From contig NZ_JANCTD010000007.1 in NCBI RefSeq assembly GCF_024297185.1, forward strand, positions 124,001-188,000: a DNA stretch of 64,000 nt. The letters run 5' to 3'. Below the pieces are notes generated by a model. The model ran no database searches and was not told the DNA's origin. It saw nothing but the letters and a program-made list of their open reading frames with translations. Positions 8,456 to 17,382 of this stretch are shown piece by piece (within the stretch, counting starts at the first letter, position 1; each line of letters opens with the position of its first letter). A program made the position numbers and the translations under genes. The stretch comes from Lewinella sp. JB7. GTDB taxonomy: Bacteria; Bacteroidota; Bacteroidia; Chitinophagales; Saprospiraceae.

Positions 8456-11443
8456 ATGCGACGACTTCTTTTCACCAGTTACGCCTTCCTCCTGGGTCTG
8501 GCGCTTTCCGCCCAGACTACGGTAACCGGTACGGTCACTGACGGTAACGAACCCCTGATCGGGGTGAGCGTGCAGGTCATCGGGACCACCAGCGGCTCCG
8601 TTACCGATTTTGACGGCAGCTACACCGTATCCGTACCGGAAGGAGGGGACAGCCTGGTGTTTTCTTACACCGGCTTCCAGTCCCAGCGGTTGGCCATCGC
8701 CGGTCGCGGCGTTATCGACGTGACGTTGGGAGAAGCCACCGAACTATTGCAGGAAGTCGTCGTGATCGGCTACGGCGTCCAGCAGAAAGGTGACCTGACC
8801 GGAGCGGTATCGGTGGTCGAGTCGGAGCAACTTACGGACATTCCCACCCAGTCGCTGGGCCAGTCGTTGCAGGGCAAGGTTTCCGGCCTCCAGATCATCC
8901 CCGGGTCGGGTGCACCGGGGGCGGACGCTATCTTCCGTATCCGGGGGGTAGGTACGCTGAACAACGCCGATCCGCTCTTCGTGGTCGACGGCATGATCCT
9001 CAACGACATCAGCTTCCTTAATCCCCAGGACGTGCAGAGCGTTTCCGTACTGAAGGATGCCTCCGCGACGGCCATTTACGGGGCGCGGGGCGCCAATGGC
9101 GTCATCATCGTTACCACCAAGCAGGGGGGCGGGGCCGCGGGAGCCGGCGGATTCACGGTGAGTGCGTACACGGGCACCCAGGAGGTCATCCGAACCATTG
9201 ACGTCCTGAACGCCAACCAATACGCCACTTTGCTCAACGAAGTCGACGTCAACGAAGGCCGGCGGCCCCGCTTCGCCAATCCGGAGCAGTACGGGGAGGG
9301 TACCAACTGGCAGGACGAGGTGTTCCGCACCGCTCCGATCTACAATGCCCAGCTTTCCTTTAACGGCGGAGGCGACCGGGGCACCTTTAATTTCAGCGCC
9401 AACTACTTCCGTCAGGACGGGATCATCCAGGGTTCCAATTTCGACCGCCTAACCCTCCGACTCAATAATTCCCGTAAGGTGAAGGATTGGCTCAACGTAG
9501 GCAGTAATCTCTCCCTGGGCATCAACGGTTCCGACAACGTCGACGCGGGCAGCATCTTACTGACCGCCTACCGGGCCGACCCCATCACGGTTCCCATTGA
9601 CTCGGCCGGCAACTTCGGCGACGCCACCGCAATCGGCAATACGGGCAACCCCCTGGCCACGATCTTCTACAGCAACAATCGCAGCCAGTCTTACCGCGCG
9701 GTTGGTAACGCTTACGCGGACATCAGCTTCCTCGACCACTTCACCTTCCGCACCAACTTCGGCCTCGACTTCGATTACAACCGCAACCGCAACTTCTCTC
9801 CGGTCTTCTTCGTCAGCGCTAATCAGCAGAACAAGGAGAGCAATATCAACGTCTTCAACGGCTACAACCGCAACTGGCTCTGGGAAAACACGGTGAGCTA
9901 CAATAATGACTTCGGTATCCACCACTTGGACGGAGTGGCCGGCGTGACCTACCAGGACAACTTCGGGGAGTTCCTCAGCGGTGGCCGGCAGCGGCTCATT
10001 GGTGAGGATCCTTCCTTCTTTTACCTGAACTCCGGGGACGTCACCACCGCCACCAACGGCGGCGGAGCGGGAAGCAACTGGGGACTGGTATCCTACCTTG
10101 GTCGCCTCAACTACGTCTACGATGCCCGCTACCTGATCACGGTGTCGGGCCGCCTCGACGGCTCCTCCCGTTTCGGTGACAACTACCAGTATGGCTTTTT
10201 CCCGTCGGTAGGCCTGGGCTGGAACATCAGCCAGGAGGATTTCTTCAGTACCGACGGCCTCATCAGCCGGCTCAAAGTACGGGCCAGCTGGGGCCAGACC
10301 GGCAACGACCGCATCGGCGACTTCGACTACCTGCCCCGCGTGGTCAGCGGCGTTGGTGCCGTATTCGGACAGGACCCCGTGCTCCTCCCCGGCTCCACCC
10401 TGACCACCCTGGCCAACCCGGACCTGCGGTGGGAACAGACGACCCAAACCGACATTGGGGTAGAGGTAGGATTGTTTGACAACAAGTTCCTGTTCGAAGC
10501 CGACGTCTACCGCAAGGTGACCGACGACATTCTCTTCAACGCGCCGATACCCGATTACATCGGTGCCAACGCGCCCCGTCGTAACGTGGCTTCCGTGCTG
10601 AACCGGGGCGTAGACCTGAACCTCACCTGGCGGGAAACCCGTAGTGATCTTCAGTATTCGATCGGGGGCAACGCCAGCTTCGTCCACAACGAGGTGCTGC
10701 GCCTCGACGGCACGGCGGTCGATTTCTTTGAGGGCGGCCTCGGCATCGGCGGTCAGTTGGGCACCAACTCCCGCATAGGCTTCGCGGCCGGCTCCTTTTA
10801 CGGCTACGAACTCGACGGGGTATTTCAGAATGAGGAAGAACTGGCCACCTTTCCCAAATTCGGCATTCAGGGAGTCGGCGATCTGCGCTTCCGCGACCAG
10901 AACGGCGATGGGGTCATCACGGCGGCCGAAGACCGGGTCATTCTCGGATCGGCTATCCCCGACATGGTCCTCGGCATCAACGGATCGGCTAACTACCGGG
11001 GCATCGAGCTGAGCTTCGACGTCACCGGGCAGTTCGGCAACGAGGTGATCAATGCCAAAAAGATGGCCCGCTTTGGTGCCTACAACTACGAGACCAGCTT
11101 CCTCGACCGCTGGAACGGCGAGGGAACCAGCAACAGCGAACCCCGCATCACCCAGGCCGGCCAGAACATCGAAACCCTGTCCACCCGCTTCGTCGAAGAC
11201 GGCTCTTACCTCCGCCTGCGTAACGTGACCCTCGGATACCGCTTTGCTTCCGGCGTCACGGACAAGTTGCGGGCCCAGTCCCTCCGCATTTACGTTTCCG
11301 GCACCAACCTGATCACCAGTCAGCAGTACTCGGGCTACAACCCCGAAATTTACAACGGCAGCGTATTCAGCAACGGTATCGACCGGGGTACCATTTACCC
11401 CATCGCCCGCACCCTCACGGCCGGCATCGACGTCACTTTTTAG
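8456..11443 (+). CDS. SusC/RagA-family TonB-dependent outer-membrane transporter
   Basis: The 995-residue protein has a signal peptide (ending LALSAQT), an N-terminal carboxypeptidase-regulatory-like beta-sandwich (about 20-95, GVSVQVIGTTSGSVTDFDGS), a plug domain (about 110-225, with GVQQKGDLTGAVSVV, SLQGKVSGLQI and DPLFVVDGMIL) and a 22-strand barrel ending in aromatic TAGIDVTF. This is the standard SusC layout. It imports oligosaccharides across the outer membrane with the SusD-like protein encoded 24 bp downstream. At the end of the plug, where relatives usually have TTKRG followed by a strand, it has a Gly/Ala insertion (KQGGGAAGAGGF) encoded by a 19 bp copy of the dispersed GC motif. 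Confidence 0.95.
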   Translation: MRRLLFTSYAFLLGLALSAQTTVTGTVTDGNEPLIGVSVQVIGTTSGSVTDFDGSYTVSVPEGGDSLVFSYTGFQSQRLAIAGRGVIDVTLGEATELLQEVVVIGYGVQQKGDLTGAVSVVESEQLTDIPTQSLGQSLQGKVSGLQIIPGSGAPGADAIFRIRGVGTLNNADPLFVVDGMILNDISFLNPQDVQSVSVLKDASATAIYGARGANGVIIVTTKQGGGAAGAGGFTVSAYTGTQEVIRTIDVLNANQYATLLNEVDVNEGRRPRFANPEQYGEGTNWQDEVFRTAPIYNAQLSFNGGGDRGTFNFSANYFRQDGIIQGSNFDRLTLRLNNSRKVKDWLNVGSNLSLGINGSDNVDAGSILLTAYRADPITVPIDSAGNFGDATAIGNTGNPLATIFYSNNRSQSYRAVGNAYADISFLDHFTFRTNFGLDFDYNRNRNFSPVFFVSANQQNKESNINVFNGYNRNWLWENTVSYNNDFGIHHLDGVAGVTYQDNFGEFLSGGRQRLIGEDPSFFYLNSGDVTTATNGGGAGSNWGLVSYLGRLNYVYDARYLITVSGRLDGSSRFGDNYQYGFFPSVGLGWNISQEDFFSTDGLISRLKVRASWGQTGNDRIGDFDYLPRVVSGVGAVFGQDPVLLPGSTLTTLANPDLRWEQTTQTDIGVEVGLFDNKFLFEADVYRKVTDDILFNAPIPDYIGANAPRRNVASVLNRGVDLNLTWRETRSDLQYSIGGNASFVHNEVLRLDGTAVDFFEGGLGIGGQLGTNSRIGFAAGSFYGYELDGVFQNEEELATFPKFGIQGVGDLRFRDQNGDGVITAAEDRVILGSAIPDMVLGINGSANYRGIELSFDVTGQFGNEVINAKKMARFGAYNYETSFLDRWNGEGTSNSEPRITQAGQNIETLSTRFVEDGSYLRLRNVTLGYRFASGVTDKLRAQSLRIYVSGTNLITSQQYSGYNPEIYNGSVFSNGIDRGTIYPIARTLTAGIDVTF
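9127..9145 (+). repeat. Dispersed GC motif copy, inside susC
   Basis: GGGCGGGGCCGCGGGAGCC, identical over 19 bp to the intergenic copy at 17994-18012. It encodes a Gly/Ala-rich loop in the SusC plug region. Confidence 0.55.
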
Positions 11444-11467
11444 TCCTAACCCTCAAGTTATCCAACC

Positions 11468-12925
11468 ATGAAATCGATCATCCCTACCCTCCTGGCAGTC
11501 CTTTTGCTGGTCGCTGCATCGTGTAACGAGGTGCTGGACCGTACGCCCCAGGGCGAGTATACCCTCGGTAATTTTTTCCGGACCGAAGAGCAGGCCGTGC
11601 AGTCCGTCAACGCCGTCTACAACCAACTGCGGCAGTGGCAAACCCACGTATTCAGCTTTATCGGTATGACCGACATCGTCAGTGACGATGCCGATAAGGG
11701 TAGCTTTACCTCCGACGGCTTCTTTCTTCAGGAGATCGACGACTTTACCTATACCTCCACCAACACCGCCCCCGCTACCGTATGGGGTGGCTACTACACC
11801 GGTGTCTTCCGCAGCAATCTGGCCATCACGCGTATCCCCGAAGTGGTCGACATGGACGAGACCCTCCGGACCCGACTGATCGGGGAGGCCCGCTTCCTGC
11901 GGGCTTATTACTACTTCAACCTGGTGCGGTGGTTCGGCGACGTGCCCCTGATCCTGGATCCCTTCCCCGCCGTGTTTGAGATTCCCCGTACGCCCCGCGA
12001 CGAAGTGTACGCCCAGATCGAGGCCGACCTCCGGGCGGCGGCGGATGCCCTTCCCGAGAGTTATAGTGGCGTTGACGTAGGCCGCGCCACCAGCGGGGCC
12101 GCTAAATCCTTGCTCGCCAAAGTTGCCCTCACCCGCGGCAACCACCAAACAGCGGCCGACCTGGCCCTTGAGGTGATCAACAGCGGTCGCTACTCCCTGC
12201 TCCCCAGCTTCGCCCAGATCTTTACCCTCGAGGGAGAAAACAGCAGCGAAAGCATCTTTGAGGTACAGGCGGCGGCCTTCGAGATCGGTGGCGGCGGCTC
12301 CCAGTACAACGAGGTACAGGGCGTCCGTGGGGTACCCAACCTCGGCTGGGGTTTCAACAAACCCAGCGACAACCTGATTGCCGCCTTTGAACCCGGCGAC
12401 CCCCGACGCGAAGCGACCATTTTGTACGTCGGCGAAGTATTGCCCGACGGCTCCGCCATCGTAGTGGGCGATGACAACATTGTCGGTGAGCGCTTTAACC
12501 AGAAAGCCTTCGTACCCGATCACCCGGGGGGCAACGGCAACGGTCCCGGCAACATCCGGATATTCCGCTACGCCGACCTGCTCCTGATCGCCGCCGAAGC
12601 GCTGAACGAGATCGGCCAGCCGGAGCAAGCACTCGTCTACCTCAATCAGGTGCGCGCGCGGGCACGTGGCGGCAACGCAAACGTGCTGCCCGACGTGACC
12701 GCCACCGACCGGACCGCCTTACGCGCCGCCATACTTCACGAGCGCCGCGTCGAACTGGCCCTCGAGCAGCACCGCTGGTTCGACCTCGTACGCACCAATC
12801 GGGCCGCGGAGGTGATGCAGCCGCTGCGCCCCAACTTCACGCCGGGTAAGAACGAACTCTTCCCGATTCCCCAGACGGAGATCGACCTGAGCCAGGGTGC
12901 CTTGCAGCAGAATCCGAATTACTGA
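11468..12925 (+). CDS. SusD/RagB-family glycan-binding lipoprotein
   Basis: The 485-residue protein starts with a lipoprotein signal peptide (LLVAASC, Cys near residue 19), followed by the SusD-type N-terminal region (LDRTPQGEYTLGNFF) and TPR-like helices (LIGEARFLRAYYYFNLVRWFGDVPLI). The RagB/SusD C-terminal domain follows (NIRIFRYADLLLIAAEALNEIG, LHERRVELALEQHRWFDLVR, ending in a FPIPQTEIDLS-type motif). SusD-like proteins form the lid over the SusC barrel and bind glycan at the cell surface. The gene follows susC by 24 bp and is the last gene of the locus; an inverted repeat lies just past its stop codon. Confidence 0.95.
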   Translation: MKSIIPTLLAVLLLVAASCNEVLDRTPQGEYTLGNFFRTEEQAVQSVNAVYNQLRQWQTHVFSFIGMTDIVSDDADKGSFTSDGFFLQEIDDFTYTSTNTAPATVWGGYYTGVFRSNLAITRIPEVVDMDETLRTRLIGEARFLRAYYYFNLVRWFGDVPLILDPFPAVFEIPRTPRDEVYAQIEADLRAAADALPESYSGVDVGRATSGAAKSLLAKVALTRGNHQTAADLALEVINSGRYSLLPSFAQIFTLEGENSSESIFEVQAAAFEIGGGGSQYNEVQGVRGVPNLGWGFNKPSDNLIAAFEPGDPRREATILYVGEVLPDGSAIVVGDDNIVGERFNQKAFVPDHPGGNGNGPGNIRIFRYADLLLIAAEALNEIGQPEQALVYLNQVRARARGGNANVLPDVTATDRTALRAAILHERRVELALEQHRWFDLVRTNRAAEVMQPLRPNFTPGKNELFPIPQTEIDLSQGALQQNPNY

Positions 12926-12929
12926 TCGG

Positions 12930-12978
12930 TTGCGGAGAAAGTGATGCGTACCGCAACGTACCTATCCTTTCTCCGCAA
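12930..12978. terminator. Inverted repeat at convergent gene ends (susD / transposase)
   Basis: A perfect 12 bp stem (12930-12941, TTGCGGAGAAAG, paired with 12967-12978) starts just after the susD stop and runs into the last codons of the opposing transposase. On the + strand it is followed by a T-run after a few bases (ATATTTTT). It probably ends the glycan-locus transcript. Confidence 0.6.
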
Positions 12979-13462
12979 ACAGATATTTTTCCTCGTACAT
13001 CAGATCGAGCTCATCGAGTAAGGTCCGGTATTCGTCCTCGAACGTTCGCCGGACCTGCGTGCGCGAGGCTTTTTCCAGATAGGCGGCGACGCTGCCGTAG
13101 TGGTGTGCCTTTTGGTTCGCTATGTACCGTTCCAGCACGGATCGATCGCGGTAGTCCGCGGAGTGGCAGGCGTAACCGGTTTGCCACTTGAAGTCCGGAT
13201 AGCCGTGGTCCCGCATCCAGCAGGAGCTACGGGCCTTCACTTCCCGGAGTACGTCGGAAATTCTGTGCGAACGGGGCAGGCCGTGGAGTAGGTGGACATG
13301 ATCCATTGCGCCACCAATCTTGTACACCCGGCAGTCCATGTCCCGCAACTTCGCATCCAGTACCTGATGCAGTGCCTGCTCGATCTCCGGCAGGATCAGG
13401 GGTCTGCGGTACTTCGTGCCGAAGGTGGTATGGAGGACGACCCGGATGAAGGACTGCGGCAT
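12962..13462 (-). CDS. REP-associated Y1 (IS200-like) transposase, RAYT
   Basis: I chose the ATG at 13462 (MPQSFIRVVLHTTFGTKYRR), which matches the usual family start; the open frame continues upstream into AT-rich DNA. The 166-residue protein carries the HUH motif DHVHLLHG and the catalytic-tyrosine helix with YIANQKAHH. It also has the substitutions typical of TnpA_REP rather than of mobile IS200 elements (long basic C-terminal helix, extra RSHRISDVLREVK segment). No IS ends flank it. Three REP-like repeats lie immediately upstream (13.5-13.8 kb), which is the arrangement expected of a RAYT and its substrate. It probably nicks and joins single-stranded DNA at those repeats. Confidence 0.82.
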   Translation of the reverse strand: MPQSFIRVVLHTTFGTKYRRPLILPEIEQALHQVLDAKLRDMDCRVYKIGGAMDHVHLLHGLPRSHRISDVLREVKARSSCWMRDHGYPDFKWQTGYACHSADYRDRSVLERYIANQKAHHYGSVAAYLEKASRTQVRRTFEDEYRTLLDELDLMYEEKYLFAEKG

Positions 13463-13525
13463 TTGTTTGTTTTTGTCTAAATAAATACAAAAATTTTTAT
13501 TTGCAAAATATTGGAAGCCTGCCGG

Positions 13526-13618
13526 TAGGTTGAGGATGGTTCTCTCCATTGATGTGTGGCAAGGGGTTGTACCACCTCGCCACGGTGAGGACGGCCCCGC
13601 CGGGGCCGGGAGGGGGAT
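13526..13618 (+). repeat. REP-like repeat, copy 1
   Basis: A ~93 bp unit beginning near GAGGATGGTTCTCTCCATT. It contains an imperfect hairpin GTGGCAAGG...CCTCGCCAC, then GGAC directly followed by the 15 nt palindrome GGCCCCGCCGGGGCC. Similar copies follow at about 100 bp spacing. Confidence 0.8.
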
Positions 13619-13625
13619 TGTCAGT

Positions 13626-13719
13626 TAGGTGAGGATGATTCTCTCCATTGATGTGTGGCAAGGGGTTGCACCGCCTTGCCACGGGAAGGACGGCCCCGCC
13701 GGGGCCGGGCCGGGGGATT
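13626..13719 (+). repeat. REP-like repeat, copy 2
   Basis: Same unit as copy 1, starting 99 bp later (comparing the GAGGATG start). Here the first hairpin is perfect (GTGGCAAGG paired with CCTTGCCAC), and the GGAC plus GGCCCCGCCGGGGCC element is kept. Confidence 0.8.
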
Positions 13720-13725
13720 GTCAGT

Positions 13726-13821
13726 ATAGGTGAGGATGGTTCTCTCCATTATTATGTGGCAAGGGGTTGCACCACCTCGCCACGGGAAGGACGGCCCCGC
13801 CGGGGCCGGGCCGGGGGGATG
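13726..13821 (+). repeat. REP-like repeat, copy 3
   Basis: Same unit, 101 bp after copy 2, with a three-base change in the ATTGATGTG segment (ATTATTATG). It ends just before the stop codon of the opposing LysE-type gene. Confidence 0.8.
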
Positions 13822-13833
13822 CAATTCCAGGAA

Positions 13834-14469
13834 CTAGAAGAACATCCGGTAGCTCTGGACGCCGGCGAGGATCACGAAGAGGGCACCGACCAGCAGGTGG
13901 ACGTGGCGGGTCACGTAATGCGCGTGGGCATCGATCCATCTGGCACCGCTAGCGTAAGCGGTTAGAATAAGCATGGCACCCGCGGCCGCGCCCACTACGA
14001 ACGCCGCCTTAGCCAGGACGGCCGTATCCAGAATACCATCGGACATGAGCCAGCTGCCGATGGCGAAGAAGTACGGAATGGCCAGAAAATTCACGAGGGA
14101 GACGCTGATGCCCTCCCAGTAGGGATTCTCAACGGTCTTCTCCTCCCGCTGCCGTTCGACGGACTCCGTTGCCTGCCGCTCCCGGAACCACTTGAAAAAG
14201 AAGAACAGCGCTAGCAAAGCCAGCACGGGAATGGCCCACCAACTCAGCAATTCCACGATATCGGGGTTCGTCCGCAGATAATTGACCCCTACGATGGCAA
14301 TGGAGGTCTGGACCAGAAAAACGGTCACGATGCCGGCCGCGTAGCGGAAACCCGCCCCCTTGCCCGCTTCCAGACTAGCGGTAGCTACCGACAAATTGAG
14401 CATGCCGGGAGGAAGGACGGCACCGGCGGAGGAGGCCAGTCCAATAAGTAAAGCGGTCAGGTATTCCAA
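13834..14469 (-). CDS. LysE-type translocator family membrane protein
   Basis: The 211-residue protein has about six predicted membrane helices. It opens with the LysE/RhtB-like segment LLIGLASSAGAVLPPGMLNLSVATASLEAGKGAGFRYAAG (written in the family as a PGP-type loop) and has a charged cytoplasmic loop (RERQATESVERQREEK) between helices 3 and 4. Members export amino acids or other small metabolites across the inner membrane; the substrate here is unknown. The gene stands alone, running towards the REP-like repeats. Confidence 0.75.
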   Translation of the reverse strand: MEYLTALLIGLASSAGAVLPPGMLNLSVATASLEAGKGAGFRYAAGIVTVFLVQTSIAIVGVNYLRTNPDIVELLSWWAIPVLALLALFFFFKWFRERQATESVERQREEKTVENPYWEGISVSLVNFLAIPYFFAIGSWLMSDGILDTAVLAKAAFVVGAAAGAMLILTAYASGARWIDAHAHYVTRHVHLLVGALFVILAGVQSYRMFF

Positions 14470-14578
14470 ACGAAGATATCTTTTGGGGGTACCCTTTAGA
14501 ACCCGAGCCTTCGCCCCGAAGTTGGGTCAAACCGATCCTACCGGCGTGGAATAGCGGACAATGCGGTACATTGGGAGC

Positions 14579-15355
14579 ATGCAACGTCGATCCATCACCC
14601 CCCTCCTCTGCCTGCTGATCTGCTCCCTGGTTTCGGGCGGATTGTACGCTCAGCAGTTCCGCGCCCTGCTCATTACCGAAACGGCCGGCTGGCACCATCC
14701 CTCCATCACCGCGGGCATCCCCGCCCTGCAGGCGCTGGCCCAGCGTCATGAATTCGTGCTCGACCGCCAGCAGGATGCCATCCCGCTTTCCGACAAGGGA
14801 CTGGAGAAATACGATGTCATCATCATGCTCAGTACCACCGGCGATATCTTCACCGACGAGGAGCAGGCGGCCTTCGAACGTTTCATTCAGTCGGGAAAGG
14901 GCTACGTCGGCATTCACGCCGCCTCCGATACGGAGTACGAGTGGCCGTGGTACACCCGGCTCGTGGGACGCATGTTCAAAATTCACCCCACCAACCAGAC
15001 GGCCATGCTACAGGTTACCGATCCGGCCTTCCCCGGCCTCGAACGCTGGCCCCGGCGCATGCTCTGGACCGACGAGTGGTACGAATTCCAGGATGCTACT
15101 ACTGACGGTCTGAATACCATCGTTACGGTGGACGAAAGCACCTACGACCCTAAGGTTAAATGGGGGGACAACGAGGGTAAGGGCATGGGCGAAACCCATC
15201 CCATCGCCTGGTACCACGATTTTGACGGTGGCCGTGCCTTCTATACCGCCCTGGGCCATATGGACGATACCTATAAGGACGATCTGTTCCTGCAGCACAT
15301 TTACGGTGGCATCTACTGGGCGGCTACCGGTAAGGGCCTCAAGGCCACGAAGTAG
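14579..15355 (+). CDS. Secreted ThuA-like domain protein
   Basis: I chose the ATG at 14579 because it gives a clean signal peptide (MQRRSITPLLCLLICSLVSGGLYAQ); another in-frame ATG lies six codons upstream. The 258-residue protein matches the ThuA-like (trehalose-utilisation, glutamine-amidotransferase-like) fold: ALLITETAGWHHPSI, YDVIIMLSTTGDIF, GKGYVGIHAASDTEYEWPWY, MLWTDEWYEF, PIAWYHDFDGGRAFYTALGH. In Bacteroidota such proteins often occur with DUF1080 or sugar-oxidising enzymes. The biochemical role is not established; a periplasmic sugar-related function is likely. Confidence 0.85.
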   Translation: MQRRSITPLLCLLICSLVSGGLYAQQFRALLITETAGWHHPSITAGIPALQALAQRHEFVLDRQQDAIPLSDKGLEKYDVIIMLSTTGDIFTDEEQAAFERFIQSGKGYVGIHAASDTEYEWPWYTRLVGRMFKIHPTNQTAMLQVTDPAFPGLERWPRRMLWTDEWYEFQDATTDGLNTIVTVDESTYDPKVKWGDNEGKGMGETHPIAWYHDFDGGRAFYTALGHMDDTYKDDLFLQHIYGGIYWAATGKGLKATK

Positions 15356-16012
15356 TTACTCGGCCAGGCGGTCGACGATGGGTCCGATCACAGCGCGCCA
15401 GATGTCGTAACCGGCGTCGTTCATGTGCAGGTTATCGCCGATGAAGATATCGTCGCGCACTTGCCCGTCGGCCCGCAGCGCCGGTGTCCACACGTCGGCG
15501 TAATAGGTGTGGTCGGTTTTCTCCGCATAGGCCCGTAAGCGTGCATTCGCGTCCTCGTACTCTTCCTTCAGGTTCCAGCGGGCGACGCTCGGCTTGGGAG
15601 AAATGAACACTACCGGTACGTCCTTCCCCACGTGCTTGCCGATCATCTTGCGCAGTTCCTTGGCCTGCTTGAGCACCTGCTTCGGGGAGTCCCCGGCCGC
15701 GATGTCATTATCGCCTTCGTATACGAATACCACGCCGGGCCGGTACGGATAGATGACCCGATCGGCGTAGTGCAACAGATCGCTAAACTCGGAGCCCCCA
15801 AAGCCCCGGTTGAGTACCCGGTGGCCGGGAAAATCCTCCCCCAGCGTGTTCCACTTCACGATCGAGGAGGAGCCTACGAACAGCATGACCCCGGGGGCAA
15901 CGGGTTCTACCTTATCGGCTGCCTCGAAGGCCCGGATGGCGGACTCGAAGCGCGTAGCGTCCTGAGCGGTAAGTACGGAGGAAAACAATAGAAAAAGGAG
16001 TAACATTCGCAT
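15356..16012 (-). CDS. Secreted SGNH/GDSL-type esterase
   Basis: The ATG at 16012 gives a signal peptide (MRMLLLFLLFSSVLTAQ). The 218-residue protein has the SGNH blocks: FVGSSSIVKW (nucleophile Ser), NRGFGGSEFSD (Gly), YEGDNDIAAG (Asn), and FIGDNLHMNDAGY (Asp/His). This points to a periplasmic or secreted esterase or lipase-like hydrolase, possibly a carbohydrate deacetylase. It converges on the ThuA-like gene with no spacer (stop codons adjacent) and diverges from hisF. Confidence 0.85.
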   Translation of the reverse strand: MRMLLLFLLFSSVLTAQDATRFESAIRAFEAADKVEPVAPGVMLFVGSSSIVKWNTLGEDFPGHRVLNRGFGGSEFSDLLHYADRVIYPYRPGVVFVYEGDNDIAAGDSPKQVLKQAKELRKMIGKHVGKDVPVVFISPKPSVARWNLKEEYEDANARLRAYAEKTDHTYYADVWTPALRADGQVRDDIFIGDNLHMNDAGYDIWRAVIGPIVDRLAE

Positions 16013-16024
16013 GGTGGAAGGTTT

Positions 16025-16043
16025 GGGCGGGTACGCGGGAGCC
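16025..16043 (+). repeat. Dispersed GC motif copy
   Basis: GGGCGGGTACGCGGGAGCC, in the spacer between the divergent SGNH esterase and hisF genes. Confidence 0.5.
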
Positions 16044-16121
16044 GTGAAAATAAGTCCCGCGCGCGTAGGGACCGACAACCTAGCCGCGGGGACCGGCGTT
16101 TCCCGGCTTTAACCCCACGCC

Positions 16122-16886
16122 GTGCTCGCCAAAAGAATCATTCCCTGCCTCGACATTAAAGACGGTCGTACCGTCAAGGGTGTCAATTTCGTTAATCTGC
16201 GCGATGCCGGCGACCCCGTCGAACTGGGAGCCAAGTACAGCCAGGCCGGGGCCGATGAACTGGTCTTTCTCGACATCACCGCCACCCACGAGCGCCGCAA
16301 GACCCTGGCCGACCTGGCCCGCGACATCGCCCGCCACCTCAATATTCCCTTCACCATCGGTGGGGGCATCAGGGCGCTGGAAGACGTCCACGTACTTCTC
16401 GATGCCGGTGCCGACAAAGTGGCCGTGAACTCCGCCGCGGTCCGCCGCCCGGAACTTATCGATGAACTGGCCTACGCCTTCGGCAATCAGTTCGTCGTGC
16501 TGGCGGTCGACGCTAAGCTGGTTGACGGAGAGTGGTACGTGCACCTCAACGGCGGCCGCATCAAGACGGACCAAAAGCTGTACGATTGGGTCGGCGAAGC
16601 GCAGGAGCGGGGGGCCGGGGAGATTCTGTTTACCAGCATGGATCACGACGGTACCAAGGCCGGATTCGCCAACGAAGCCCTGGCCCGCATGAGCGAGCAG
16701 CTGAGCATTCCCATCATCGCCAGTGGCGGAGCGGGCAGTAAGGAGCACTTCGCCGAAGTCTTTACCGACGGAAAAGCGGATGCGGGTCTCGCCGCCAGCA
16801 TTTTCCACTTCGGGGAGGTCGAGATCGCGGACCTCAAGGATTACCTATCCGGACGGGGCGTGCCGGTGCGGCCGGTCAGCCGATGA
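16122..16886 (+). CDS. hisF: Imidazole glycerol phosphate synthase subunit HisF
   Basis: The 254-residue (beta/alpha)8-barrel starts at GTG 16122 with the canonical [22 protein letters not shown]. Catalytic Asp residues fall in CLDIKDG and [11 protein letters not shown]; phosphate-binding loops are FTIGGGIR and [13 protein letters not shown]. HisF uses ammonia from HisH to convert PRFAR into IGP and AICAR in histidine synthesis. hisIE, the next gene on this strand, is separated from it by a gene on the opposite strand, and hisH/hisA are not beside it, so the his operon is split here. No clear Shine-Dalgarno site precedes the GTG. Confidence 0.96.
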   Translation: MLAKRIIPCLDIKDGRTVKGVNFVNLRDAGDPVELGAKYSQAGADELVFLDITATHERRKTLADLARDIARHLNIPFTIGGGIRALEDVHVLLDAGADKVAVNSAAVRRPELIDELAYAFGNQFVVLAVDAKLVDGEWYVHLNGGRIKTDQKLYDWVGEAQERGAGEILFTSMDHDGTKAGFANEALARMSEQLSIPIIASGGAGSKEHFAEVFTDGKADAGLAASIFHFGEVEIADLKDYLSGRGVPVRPVSR

Positions 16887-17346
16887 ACGCTTCGGCTCCG
16901 GCGGCCAGCATGGTCAGTAGGCTCACGCCGGTGAACGCCAGGTATACGATCGTCAGGATGCCGTACAACTTGAACAAGCGCGCCAGTGCCGCCAGGGAAC
17001 CCGCAACCGCGCGAGCATCCGTATGGTCGACGGCCGTGACGGCTTCGGCGCCAAATTTGTACAGCAAGTACGACAGGTAGAACAGCAGCAAGAGTATGCC
17101 GGCGTAGAATGCCAGCACGATCGTCATCATTACCCCGGTTCCCTCCGGGGCGCCAAGTCCGAATACCGTCATCATCGTACCGCCGAAGCCAACCACCAGG
17201 ATCAGGAAGATGCCGACGAAAACCATACTTACGATACCGAGAAAGCGGCCCCACTTGCCGGCTTTGCGTAGGTTTGCGGCGTCTTGCCGGGTCAGGCTGA
17301 GTTCAGCACTGTAGTCTCCGTCGAGGGTGGAAGCGTTTCCAAACAT
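16876..17346 (-). CDS. DUF5362-like small membrane protein
   Basis: I take the ATG at 17346 ([22 protein letters not shown]); the open frame runs much further upstream but only as antisense to hisIE. The 156-residue protein has a short polar N-terminus, the segment [20 protein letters not shown], and four hydrophobic helices, resembling DUF5362-family membrane proteins of Bacteroidota. Function unknown. Its 3' end overlaps the hisF 3' end by 11 bp, and it is transcribed against both his genes. Confidence 0.65.
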   Translation of the reverse strand: MFGNASTLDGDYSAELSLTRQDAANLRKAGKWGRFLGIVSMVFVGIFLILVVGFGGTMMTVFGLGAPEGTGVMMTIVLAFYAGILLLLFYLSYLLYKFGAEAVTAVDHTDARAVAGSLAALARLFKLYGILTIVYLAFTGVSLLTMLAAGAEAFIG

Positions 17347-17382
17347 AATTTCCAGGGGTAATTCGGTGAATAAGATAAAGCT

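Noticed and set aside
13463-13549. Longer start for the transposase (ATG at 13549)
   Set aside because: The 29 extra residues come from AT-rich DNA next to the REP-like repeats and do not match the family start, which is MPQSFIRV.
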